Of a DNA stretch of 20,676 bases, positions 14,049 through 20,676 are shown one piece after another. Source of the DNA: a virus. Below the pieces are notes generated by a model that ran no database searches, was not told the origin of the DNA, and saw only the letters and a program-made list of their open reading frames with translations. Made by a program: the position numbers and the translations under genes. The stretch lies in the IMG/VR virus record IMGVR_UViG_3300042900_000687, positions 1-20,676 of that record; one strand, 5' to 3'. The first letter of the stretch is position 1. Every line of letters begins with the position of its first letter.

Positions 14049-14924
14049 TTAGACCAAGCGAACCAGTGAGGCTGTCGATCCACGGCCACAGCCGTAGAGC
14101 AAGATGTAGGAACGGTTACGGGTTCCGAGGGTCGGGTTGTAGAACTCGCGCATTTGCAAGCTCAGGCCAGACACGGGTTCCGTGACGTTTTCTACGCTGC
14201 CAGGGTAATCGCTGGGCACTTCGGGCAGACGGGCCGCCACGAGAAGCGCTTCCTGTTGGGCCGCGAAGCCTTTGCTGATCGCGGAAGGGAGCGAAGGATA
14301 ACTGAACACTTCGATGCCGTTCACGATTCCAACTGAGCCGGTGCGGATTGCGTCACCTTGGATCTGGGCGTTCGCCACGATCGAGGAGTCGTTGAGCAAG
14401 CTGGCTTTGTTGTTCGGGCTAACAATTGCGTAGCGGCTGGCGCTAGGCACTTTGTTGCTATCCAGCGTTACACCCATCGAAACGATGGAGCGGTAGCTGA
14501 GAACGTCCGCCGCCACGGTCATCGTGGAGGTGTAGGACGCGGCGCTGATCGTGCCGAGCAAGGTGTCGACCATCTGTTTGCCCAAGGCGTGTGCGGCCGA
14601 GGCGGCAAAGCGCTCGATCAAGTTGATCGAGGAGCTAGCTGCTTCTTCGTCATTGATTGCCACAGTGCTATGAACAAGGTTGTTCAAGGTCACGATGCAA
14701 TCCGTCTGCGTGCGGTCACCCGCGACGTAGCCGGCTGTGGTGCTGTAGCCTACGGCAGTCGCCGCAGTTACTAGATGAGTGGTGATGATGTCGCCTTTAC
14801 GAGCGGAGGCGTCACTGAAGTCCGAGTAAGCGGACGTTAGGAAAGGGAATTGCTCAACCAGCAACGCGAGCGCGCGCTGAGAAACAATTTTCCCATTTGA
14901 TACTGATGCTAATGTGTTTGCCAT
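14049..14924 (-). CDS. major capsid protein (HK97 fold, P22-coat-like type)
   Basis: A 291-residue protein with the pattern of a phage major coat protein: a helical N-arm (about 10-40), then G-Y-V-A-G-D-R-T with following beta strands, then a long helix (about 95-125, E-E-A-A-S-S-S-I-N-L-I-E-R-F-A). The C-terminal part contains F-A-A-Q-Q-E-A-L-L-V-A-A-R, recalling the coat domain turn before the last strands in P22-type coats. It follows the protease/scaffold gene, as expected. AGAAGGA lies 7 bases before its ATG, among the better ribosome binding sites in the window, consistent with high copy number. A strong hairpin follows its stop. Capsid assignment is firm on order and pattern; the precise subfamily is less sure. 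Confidence 0.85.
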   Translation of the reverse strand: MANTLASVSNGKIVSQRALALLVEQFPFLTSAYSDFSDASARKGDIITTHLVTAATAVGYSTTAGYVAGDRTQTDCIVTLNNLVHSTVAINDEEAASSSINLIERFAASAAHALGKQMVDTLLGTISAASYTSTMTVAADVLSYRSIVSMGVTLDSNKVPSASRYAIVSPNNKASLLNDSSIVANAQIQGDAIRTGSVGIVNGIEVFSYPSLPSAISKGFAAQQEALLVAARLPEVPSDYPGSVENVTEPVSGLSLQMREFYNPTLGTRNRSYILLYGCGRGSTASLVRLV

Positions 14925-14931
14925 ATTTCTA

Positions 14932-14938
14932 TCCTTCT
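14932..14938 (-). promoter_or_regulatory. Shine-Dalgarno AGAAGGA of the major capsid gene
   Basis: The transcript carries AGAAGGA with 7 bases before the ATG at 14922-14924, a near-ideal arrangement. It lies in the 21-base gap after the protease/scaffold stop. Confidence 0.8.
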
Positions 14939-14945
14939 TTCTTGG

Positions 14946-15836
14946 TTATCGTGCGAGCGTGTTTAGTTTTTGATAAATCGCGGCCGCACGACCGGGATTT
15001 TTTTCCTCGTTGAATTGCTTCAGCAACTCAGCGCGGGAAAGCACTGGGGCCACCACTTCAAGGGGTTTCGTCCCCTTGCTGGCTTCTAAATCAATTTTGA
15101 GACGGGCAAGCTCGTTGTTTAAGGCAACGATCTTGGAGTTCTCGGAAAGTTCGGCAGCAACTTCGGCCGCGACTTCTGGGGCGGCTTCGGTTACAGCGGG
15201 TTCAGCGGCTACGGGAGCTTCCTCGACCACGGCTTCAAACTTGGCGGCAAATTTGCCGACGAGTTCGTCGATGCGGGCGGAGAGAGCGGCGATGGCCAGC
15301 TCGGCATTAAACGCCGGGGCCGCCGGTGCTGCGGGCGCGGTTTCGATAACCGGCGCTGATTCCTTTACAGTTGTATCCATATTAAGCGTTTTGAGTGTGT
15401 CAACCCGCGCAGAGTAAACGCCAGTAGGATTGGCCGCGGGTGTGGTCACGAGGTCGACCGAGTAAAGAGTGTTAACGTCGGCCAGCTGCGTGCCATCCTC
15501 AGCCACACGCGGAACGCCAGAGAAACTGATCGAAAAACCAATCTGTCCTGGCAGGGTGCTTAGCAACTCGCTAAAATAGGCAAAGCCATCATGGCTTTCC
15601 AGTAGGGTCAGATCCGCACGGACACGGCCGCCGTCCAAGCTAAAGTTCTCTAAGTATCCGATAATGTTAGAAACGCTAGAGCTGTGATCGGAGAGTACCT
15701 TAATTTGCCCCAGCTCATTACCGGCCCGGACAACTTGCTCTAGGGTGTCGGCGTCGATAGTCATGCCGTGGCCTAAAGCGGGGCCAGCGGTGATAACGGA
15801 AATTCCCTTAAATAATTTTGTTGAAGCCATGCCCAC
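14946..15836 (-). CDS. prohead protease fused to scaffold domain
   Basis: A 296-residue protein with two parts. Residues 1-145 look like a prohead protease of the herpesvirus-assemblin-like serine type. S-D-H-S at 49-52 offers the catalytic His51, G-F-S-I-S-F at 100-105 offers Ser102, and S-V-D-L-V-T-T-P-A at 126-134 is the block before the usual PA motif, with Asp128 a possible third residue. Residues about 160-260 are Ala/Pro/Glu-rich and helical, typical of a scaffold, and the C-terminal 35 residues form the likely coat-binding helix. The start could be GTG at 15834-15836 or ATG at 15828-15830; the first is used here, and neither has a Shine-Dalgarno site. The start lies in a hairpin. It precedes the capsid gene as expected. 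Confidence 0.8.
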   Translation of the reverse strand: MGMASTKLFKGISVITAGPALGHGMTIDADTLEQVVRAGNELGQIKVLSDHSSSVSNIIGYLENFSLDGGRVRADLTLLESHDGFAYFSELLSTLPGQIGFSISFSGVPRVAEDGTQLADVNTLYSVDLVTTPAANPTGVYSARVDTLKTLNMDTTVKESAPVIETAPAAPAAPAFNAELAIAALSARIDELVGKFAAKFEAVVEEAPVAAEPAVTEAAPEVAAEVAAELSENSKIVALNNELARLKIDLEASKGTKPLEVVAPVLSRAELLKQFNEEKNPGRAAAIYQKLNTLAR

Positions 15837-15843
15837 GCATGGC
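15826..15843 (-). promoter_or_regulatory. perfect hairpin enclosing the protease/scaffold start codon
   Basis: gccatgc (15826-15832) pairs with gcatggc (15837-15843), leaving a 4-base loop. On the transcript the loop is GTGG, so the GTG start is exposed in the loop while the alternative in-frame ATG is buried in the stem. An out-of-frame ATG in the other arm would give only a ten-codon peptide. It may control start choice or protein level. The repeat is short, so its role is unproven. Confidence 0.45.
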
Positions 15844-15851
15844 GTGTCAAA

Positions 15852-16367
15852 TTAGTTGCGTGAGCTTACGGGGCTGGGAAAGTATGGCTGATAAGTGACC
15901 GGCGTTCCGCCTGATGGTGGTGGAGTTTGATTGCTATTAATGGCAGCCATAATTGCGTTAGATAGCTCAACGGCATACTGCTTTGTTTTCATGGTGAGCG
16001 TGTGGTTGTTCATGCCGCCAAACTGAAGGGATACATACCAATCATAAGTAAGCGTTTTCTTAATAACGTACAAACCAAAGACTGTAAATATACCACCAGC
16101 GATGTAGCTGCGTGTGCAAAAAAATGTCGTGGCAAGAATCGCAGCTATAAAGAAAAGCAACATCCCAAAAAACGTGAGAACGCCATCTTCTTTTTGATAG
16201 TAAGAAACCCCAATTACTTGAGGCACGGAGAAGGCCTGATTATGCGGAGCGCCAATCGCGATCATTTTTTGCGTCACACGGATTGTACCGTCATCATAAA
16301 AAACAGCCTCTGCGGGTTCTTCGTTTGGCGTTAGGTCAGGCTGGTCAAACTGTATCCTGCTGCTCAC
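15852..16367 (-). CDS. small two-helix membrane protein in the head operon
   Basis: A 171-residue protein. The N-terminal domain (about 20-58) includes F-Y-D-D-G-T-I-R-V-T and I-G-V-S-Y-Y, beta-strand-like. Two transmembrane helices follow at about 63-83 and 87-103. After them come V-S-L-Q-F-G-G-M and a Pro-rich soluble tail (about 148-168). The layout recalls bacterial DUF6232-type proteins, but I am not certain of that family. It is not a normal part of a lambda-like head cluster. The DNA is A+T-rich (69 G+C in 180 bases at 16021-16200 by hand count), unlike its neighbours. The start is GTG at 16365-16367 and a hairpin lies just upstream. A moron that alters the host envelope or a membrane-bound assembly factor are both possible. 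Confidence 0.65.
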   Translation of the reverse strand: MSSRIQFDQPDLTPNEEPAEAVFYDDGTIRVTQKMIAIGAPHNQAFSVPQVIGVSYYQKEDGVLTFFGMLLFFIAAILATTFFCTRSYIAGGIFTVFGLYVIKKTLTYDWYVSLQFGGMNNHTLTMKTKQYAVELSNAIMAAINSNQTPPPSGGTPVTYQPYFPSPVSSRN

Positions 16368-16371
16368 TTCC

Positions 16372-16398
16372 TAAGCCTGCTCCTATGCGGCAGGCTTA
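16372..16398 (-). promoter_or_regulatory. hairpin before the membrane protein gene, AGGAG at loop
   Basis: taagcctgc (16372-16380) pairs perfectly with gcaggctta (16390-16398) around a 9-base loop. On the transcript the loop end and next stem base form AGGAG (16380-16384), 12 bases before the GTG start, and a second AGGA sits too close to the start to be useful. No U-run follows, so this is a weak terminator at best. It could be a translational control element or a processing site between portal and membrane protein genes. Confidence 0.5.
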
Positions 16399-16403
16399 AT
16401 CAA

Positions 16404-18044
16404 CTACTTTCTCTTTTTGGGTTTTGCCTTCGGCCGGTATTTACCAATGCCTAAAGCAGAGACGACCATGTCCTGCTCGGCTTTGGTCAGCTTAAAGTCA
16501 GCATCGTCGCGCATAGTAAAAGTATCAGTGGTAGGGGCGGGTGCAGGTGCAGTCTCCGGCTCGGCCATGGTTAGGTGCACGGTCGCCTCCCCTGCCTCTA
16601 GTGCTGGGGTGACGGTGGCGTCTTGGGCCGGCGGTATACTCGGCGGAGTTACAGCTGCGGTTGGCGCTGGCGAGTTAGTAAAAATCTGCACTGCGGTGGT
16701 ATCGATTCCGGCGGCTTCACATTGCGTTTTTATATAAATAGATTCGGCAATTTTCTGGTTTACAGCGGTTTGCCAGTCTTGGCCTTTTGAGGCGTAAATT
16801 TGGGCCATTGAGGTCAGGCCCATCTTCAAATCTTCTCGGTCAGCTGCAGAATCCCGACCGGCGTCTATGGTCGCTTTTGCTGGCGTGTGATACTCGGCCG
16901 CCCACCACATCGTCATTCCCCTGGGTGGCGTCAGCTCACCGCGTTTAATCGCTTTGGCCAGCGCCCACTTTCTGATCCTTGAAATAAATTGCGTTACCAC
17001 TGTCTGTGCCACCTCATCAAACCGGCGCTGTGCTTGGCCCAGAATAAGGCGGGTGTTAGGCCCGCTCAGTGTGGATGGATCCCACATCATCGCATACGGC
17101 AGGCCGAGGGTTTGCGCGATGGCCTTTAGGTACTGATCCATGTGGGTCTGCAGATTTTGGCTAGGCCGATCGTTTTTAATTTCTCGCAATACTTTCCCCA
17201 TCGGCACATTTAGCAACGCACCGCCGCCAAAGATTTTGTCAGTGGTTAAGTTGTAGTCGTCTGTTTCGGTCGGGTTAAAAAAGCCGGGGCCGCTGTTGGT
17301 GGTAGACTCTAAAGCTAGCCCAATCTGCCCAGCTCTTTTTAGCGCAAGCATTTCTGTCTCAAGAATTTCCGATCTATCTAGGCAAGTGTTAATGCAAGAT
17401 GCCAGCTTGCTAATCGATCGCACCTCATCAGCCCGATCGCGTTCTGCCAGCAAGATCAAATCATTTGCCTGCACCTCAGTAAATTTCTCGCCGTCGTTAC
17501 CCGTGCGAATGTAGTAGCTAAGCGGCCTGCCGTTTTTGTTCAGTCGCACTCCGTCAAAAATGTTTGTCTCTGTGCCTAGGTAAGTTGGCGTTTCGCAGCG
17601 GTGCCCTTCAACCAACTGAATCAGCGGATAGCCGTCACCGTTATCAGTTAGCAGCGCAAAGATTTCGTTATCCCGTAACATAGTGCGGGTGGCCACCTGC
17701 TGCATGGTGTTCCAATCCAAAATTCCCCTTACGTCGCAGCTGCCGCTCCACATATCAAACCACGCTTCGGCGTCTGTGTTCCATGCTTCGTCACTGGTAC
17801 GGGATTGCGCTTTAATGCCGGAGCCAATCGTGTTGCGGGTGATAGTGTCGATTGCGCCGCGAATGGTCGGATCGTTATAGCAAAGCCAGCGGGCTAGCGA
17901 TGATATCGCCTGCCGTGATGCGGCGCTAACGTCCAGCCGTGTATCGCCCAGCTGTGCTTCGACAAACCGACGCTTACGAGTGTCGGGGCCGACCGCTCGG
18001 ATCATGCGGCTCCAAGTCGTGATAATCTTTGAACCTAGGCCCAT
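16404..18044 (-). CDS. portal protein (lambda gpB family)
   Basis: A 546-residue portal protein of the lambda group: L-A-R-W-L-C-Y-N-D-P-T-I-R-G-A at about 50-64, then N-T-I-G-S-G-I-K at 71-78, and W-N-T-M-Q-Q at about 110-115. The Q-N-L-Q-T-H-M-D-Q-Y-L-K segment precedes L-G-L-P-Y-A-M-M-W, the typical wing/crown part near 300-330. Twelve copies form the ring at one capsid vertex through which DNA passes and to which terminase and connectors bind. Residues about 455-510 are a Pro/Ala/Thr-rich linker and the tail K-Y-R-P-K-A-K-P-K-K-R-K is strongly basic. Length is close to lambda gpB (533). The ATG lies one base after the preceding stop and no Shine-Dalgarno site is visible, suggesting coupled translation. 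Confidence 0.92.
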   Translation of the reverse strand: MGLGSKIITTWSRMIRAVGPDTRKRRFVEAQLGDTRLDVSAASRQAISSLARWLCYNDPTIRGAIDTITRNTIGSGIKAQSRTSDEAWNTDAEAWFDMWSGSCDVRGILDWNTMQQVATRTMLRDNEIFALLTDNGDGYPLIQLVEGHRCETPTYLGTETNIFDGVRLNKNGRPLSYYIRTGNDGEKFTEVQANDLILLAERDRADEVRSISKLASCINTCLDRSEILETEMLALKRAGQIGLALESTTNSGPGFFNPTETDDYNLTTDKIFGGGALLNVPMGKVLREIKNDRPSQNLQTHMDQYLKAIAQTLGLPYAMMWDPSTLSGPNTRLILGQAQRRFDEVAQTVVTQFISRIRKWALAKAIKRGELTPPRGMTMWWAAEYHTPAKATIDAGRDSAADREDLKMGLTSMAQIYASKGQDWQTAVNQKIAESIYIKTQCEAAGIDTTAVQIFTNSPAPTAAVTPPSIPPAQDATVTPALEAGEATVHLTMAEPETAPAPAPTTDTFTMRDDADFKLTKAEQDMVVSALGIGKYRPKAKPKKRK

Positions 18045-18045
18045 A

Positions 18046-18375
18046 TTAGTATGCGACCGAAAATGGCTTTTCTACGAAACGCGGATAAGTCACTAGGGTC
18101 TGATCGCCTGTAAAGATTGCCGTCACCTCTGCGTCGGTCTTGCCGCTGACCAAGCGCCAGCCGTCTAGCGCCGCTTTTGCCACCTCCACCGGCGTGATGC
18201 CAGAGGTGACTTGGTAGTTAAAAGATTTGCCAGCCACGCTTGCCGAAATCATTGTGCGCCCGCCATTTTGAAAGACGGTGGCTTGACCAGCTGCGATTGC
18301 TTCCAAGGCAAGGACAAGAGCCTGAGCGTTTTTAGACGCCTGAATCCAGAGAGAAAAAAGGAGAGCACGATCCAC
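18046..18375 (-). CDS. small protein in the gpW position between terminase and portal
   Basis: A 109-residue protein lying between the terminase large subunit and portal, where lambda carries gpW (68 residues), a protein of the head-tail connector. It has an N-terminal helix (about 4-30), a short strand region with Q-N-G-G-R-T-M-I-S, and a helix after I-T-P-V-E-V-A-K. The alternation of helix, beta hairpin and helix is like gpW, but it is longer and I see no clear sequence match. The start is GTG at 18373-18375, the only start codon after an in-frame TGA upstream; GGAG lies only two bases ahead. It sits 22 bases after the terminase stop and 1 base before portal. A head completion role is inferred from place. 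Confidence 0.6.
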   Translation of the reverse strand: MDRALLFSLWIQASKNAQALVLALEAIAAGQATVFQNGGRTMISASVAGKSFNYQVTSGITPVEVAKAALDGWRLVSGKTDAEVTAIFTGDQTLVTYPRFVEKPFSVAY

Positions 18376-18397
18376 GACTCCGTTCTGATCGTGTCAA

Positions 18398-20137
18398 TCA
18401 CGCCTTCGCCTCTGGGGCCATAGCTGCCTCGGCTTGAATTACTTTACCCCATACCGCCAGCCCAGCTAGGTAGGTTTCGCAGTCGTATAAGTGATCTTGT
18501 CTGCCCTTAATTCTAATCCACTCATAAAGATCTTTGCCCGTTTTGCGGTTAATGCGGTGGGCCTTTCTGTGGCTGGCCATGTGCTCGCGGTATTCAGGGC
18601 TAACGTCGTGCGCCACTTCCCACATCGGCCCCTGCCCTCGGCGTAACCACGCCAGCAAATCCTGACACGACGGAGAGCTTAAGAGGAGCAGGCGGCATCC
18701 TGCGTCGGTCGGTTGGTCGGAGCTGTGCACGCTTTTCATTCGACCGCCCACGCCTTCAATATAGAAAAACTGCCGCTCCTCTCCCTTAATGGCTACCCAG
18801 CCGTAACGTGCTGCAATCCTGTAGGTGTCTTGCGTTTCGTAGCCAGAGTCAATGCAGGTATGGATATTTTTTACGCCAAGCTCTTGCAAAGATTGGGCGA
18901 TATCCTCAATCGTTCGGCGTCTGCCTTCCTCAATCAAACGGCTCGATCCATCCCTGGCAAACGCTCTGACGACAAACCAGAACTCGTCGATCTGCCTATC
19001 GATTGCGGCTAGCTTAATGTGATCGGTTTCCCAAGCCTGCTTCTTGCCAAACGCCCCCGGCGGTATGTTTGTTAAATCGTCGTCATCAAATTGATCTTCC
19101 CACGGCATCGCACTCCATCCGTTAACCCACCCCTGCAACCCGTGCAGATAATGTTTTTCTGTAAGAAACTTTTTTGCACAATCCGCAAAAGTAATCGTGG
19201 GGCTGTACCAGCTGGGCAGTCGAAAAGAGCGCCGGCCCGTTTCCGCGCTGTTGTTCGCCGCCACCCACTTGCCCTGCTCGATCGCCTTGCGCCGGTGACT
19301 TTCCGTCCACTTGGCGTCGCACTTCGGGCAGTAGTAAGCGGCCGTTTCGGAGACTCGCTTCATGTCCCACTTACCGTCCTCGGCTCTTGCCGTTTCGTCC
19401 CAGCGGATCTGGCCAAACTCCATCGCCTGAAAGTCGCCGCAGGAATGGCACGGCACGTGGTAGGTTTCTTGGCTGCCAGCCTGATAGTTTATCCAGATGT
19501 CGCCGGTGTTCAGCGTCGGCGTGCTCGTCAGCACGTGCTTGCGTTGCGGAAACGCCTTGGTGCGCTCTAAGGCTAGCGAGTAAGCGGCCGCATCTTTTTC
19601 AGATGGCGCAGCAAAAGAATCCAGCTCATCCAAAACGGCTAAGCAAATCGGGCGTGAGGAAAGATTGGCCGGGCTGTTTGATCCCACCAAAGAAAGCGTC
19701 ATGGTCGCAAACTGCATCTCGAGAATCTTTAGGTCGTCCATGTCCTGCGGGAATAGTTGCTTAACCGGCCTGCACTTCTCAAATATCGGAGTTAGTCGCG
19801 TCTCGCTATAAGAGCGGGCTAAGTCTGCGTTAGGCATAACTAGCAGCGCTGGCGCTGGGTCGTTCGCAATTCGGTAGGCCAACCAAACTGCTAGCGTAAG
19901 CGTCTTGCCAGTTTGCGATCCCCAGCAAAGCGTAACGGTGTGAACGCCCGGATCGGCCAGCGCTTCTAGTACGCCGCGCACGTATGGCGTCCAGGTCGTG
20001 CTGTAAAGTCCGGGGCGAGCAGTCAGCCGGCTATCGAGTTGGATGTTGCGCTCTGCCCACTGAATCACCCCTGGCGGCTTCTCGTAGTGCCAGCGCTGTC
20101 GTGCTCGGCGTCGCAGCTCGGTCTGCGCCTTTGTCAC
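18398..20137 (-). CDS. terminase large subunit (GpA family)
   Basis: A 579-residue packaging motor of the phage lambda gpA type. The Walker A motif is G-S-Q-T-G-K-T at 73-79, Walker B is A-V-L-D-E-L-D at 167-173, and the coupling motif is L-T-S-T-P-T at 203-208. Two Cys pairs, C-H-S-C at 230-233 and C-P-K-C at 270-273, look like a zinc site usual in GpA proteins. The nuclease domain has acidic residues in A-A-I-D (D380), T-C-I-D (D430) and D-H-L-Y-D (548-552). It hydrolyses ATP to drive DNA into the prohead and cuts the concatemer. The GTG start overlaps the small subunit stop (GTGA) and has GAGG 7 bases upstream. GpA terminases often use cos-type ends, but the end sites are not in view. Confidence 0.95.
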   Translation of the reverse strand: MTKAQTELRRRARQRWHYEKPPGVIQWAERNIQLDSRLTARPGLYSTTWTPYVRGVLEALADPGVHTVTLCWGSQTGKTLTLAVWLAYRIANDPAPALLVMPNADLARSYSETRLTPIFEKCRPVKQLFPQDMDDLKILEMQFATMTLSLVGSNSPANLSSRPICLAVLDELDSFAAPSEKDAAAYSLALERTKAFPQRKHVLTSTPTLNTGDIWINYQAGSQETYHVPCHSCGDFQAMEFGQIRWDETARAEDGKWDMKRVSETAAYYCPKCDAKWTESHRRKAIEQGKWVAANNSAETGRRSFRLPSWYSPTITFADCAKKFLTEKHYLHGLQGWVNGWSAMPWEDQFDDDDLTNIPPGAFGKKQAWETDHIKLAAIDRQIDEFWFVVRAFARDGSSRLIEEGRRRTIEDIAQSLQELGVKNIHTCIDSGYETQDTYRIAARYGWVAIKGEERQFFYIEGVGGRMKSVHSSDQPTDAGCRLLLLSSPSCQDLLAWLRRGQGPMWEVAHDVSPEYREHMASHRKAHRINRKTGKDLYEWIRIKGRQDHLYDCETYLAGLAVWGKVIQAEAAMAPEAKA

Positions 20138-20622
20138 AGTGCGGCCTCGACCTGCCGCATAATTTGGCCCACCTCGTTCTCCACGTCTGCCTCAACCTCT
20201 GCCGCTGGCTTGTTAGCGCAGATCGGCGCAAGCCGCTTGGCCATTCCTTTAAGTAGCGGGATGAGTGCGTTATCCCTTGCGGCCAGTACCTTGTCGGCCT
20301 CATCCACCGGCACCATCGTGCCCTCTGCTTGATCGATGTCCGGCCTGTCGCCCTTCATTCTACGCAACGCCTCAACCAGCTTTGTGTAGTTACTGATCAG
20401 CTCAGAGCGGTCGGCCCGTGTGTCGTCCTTTGCCGACTCACCTAGGCTCGCCGCCAGATCCTCAAGCCTCTGGATCTCCACGTCCAGCCCGCCACCTTTT
20501 GCCCTTATCAGCGGAGCGGTCGTCGCAGGCTTAGCGGCCGCTAGGTCGCGGTACGTCTGAGCACGCGACTTGCCTGTCGCCTTCATAGCCGCACGCACCC
20601 GGTGGTTAGGATCTCTACCCAT
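20134..20622 (-). CDS. probable terminase small subunit
   Basis: A 162-residue protein directly upstream of the large subunit in a GTGA overlap. Residues about 12-28 (M-K-A-T-G-K-S-R-A-Q-T-Y-R-D) look like a helix-turn-helix, which small subunits use to bind the packaging site. The middle and C-terminal parts are charged and helical, consistent with oligomer formation. The ATG at 20620-20622 is the first possible start, since an in-frame TAG stands three codons upstream; no Shine-Dalgarno site is seen. The 54 bases to the right edge hold no gene, and I find no convincing promoter there; the packaging site may lie beyond. Length and position match small terminases, but the family is not recognised directly. 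Confidence 0.75.
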   Translation of the reverse strand: MGRDPNHRVRAAMKATGKSRAQTYRDLAAAKPATTAPLIRAKGGGLDVEIQRLEDLAASLGESAKDDTRADRSELISNYTKLVEALRRMKGDRPDIDQAEGTMVPVDEADKVLAARDNALIPLLKGMAKRLAPICANKPAAEVEADVENEVGQIMRQVEAAL

Positions 20623-20676
20623 GATACACTAATTGTTAGAGGCTATACTCAAGTAATTTACGGCAGTCGTTTCCAC

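Noticed and set aside
20623-20676. promoter upstream of the terminase small subunit
   Set aside because: TTGAGT is present on the minus strand, but no acceptable -10 box lies at a proper distance; the best candidate would leave no leader before the ATG.
1-20676. CRISPR array, tRNA, rRNA, insertion sequence or attachment site
   Set aside because: I found no spaced direct repeats, tRNA-like cloverleaf, transposase or integrase gene; coding is nearly continuous on the minus strand.

Overview
The window is a continuous block of bacteriophage (or prophage) virion genes, all read from the minus strand, so transcription runs from the right edge (base 20676) to the left. It looks like a tailed, non-contractile (siphovirus-type) phage with a lambda-like head-gene order: terminase small subunit, GpA-type terminase large subunit, a small protein in the gpW position, a lambda-family portal, a protease/scaffold protein, the major capsid protein, head-tail connectors, tail tube candidates, tape measure and tail-tip/fibre proteins. 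There is no sheath gene. Integrase, repressor, lysis and replication genes are absent, so the sequence does not show whether this is a free phage or a prophage. The host cannot be fixed. A consensus AGGAGG before one gene and AAGGA-type sites before others indicate an ordinary Shine-Dalgarno-using bacterium of middling G+C. Several tail-side proteins remind me of prophage proteins in Verrucomicrobiota, but that is only an impression.

Right part (14.0-20.6 kb): packaging and head genes. One small two-helix membrane protein of unknown role sits between portal and protease. It is A+T-richer than its neighbours and has a hairpin in front of it. The protease/scaffold gene begins inside a perfect hairpin.

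Middle (10.6-14.0 kb): directly behind the major capsid gene lies a terminator-like hairpin. It is followed by three overlapping non-structural genes: a large protein with two glycosyltransferase-like domains, a second glycosyltransferase and an FkbM-type methyltransferase. They sit where only head-completion genes are expected and form a sugar-transfer/methylation cassette that may decorate the virion or alter the host envelope. This is the most interesting part of the window.

Left part (0-10.6 kb): head completion, a tail-terminator candidate, two small proteins with near-identical ribosome binding sites (tail-tube candidates), two minor tail/assembly proteins, a short tape measure (467 aa, suggesting a tail near 70 nm), then four unrecognised tail-tip genes and two large fibre-like proteins. 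None of the usual lambda tail-tip genes (M, L, K, I, J) is recognisable here. Almost all genes overlap by ATGA, GTGA or TAATG or lie within a few bases, so translational coupling appears to be the rule. A further gene begins at base 26 and runs off the left edge.
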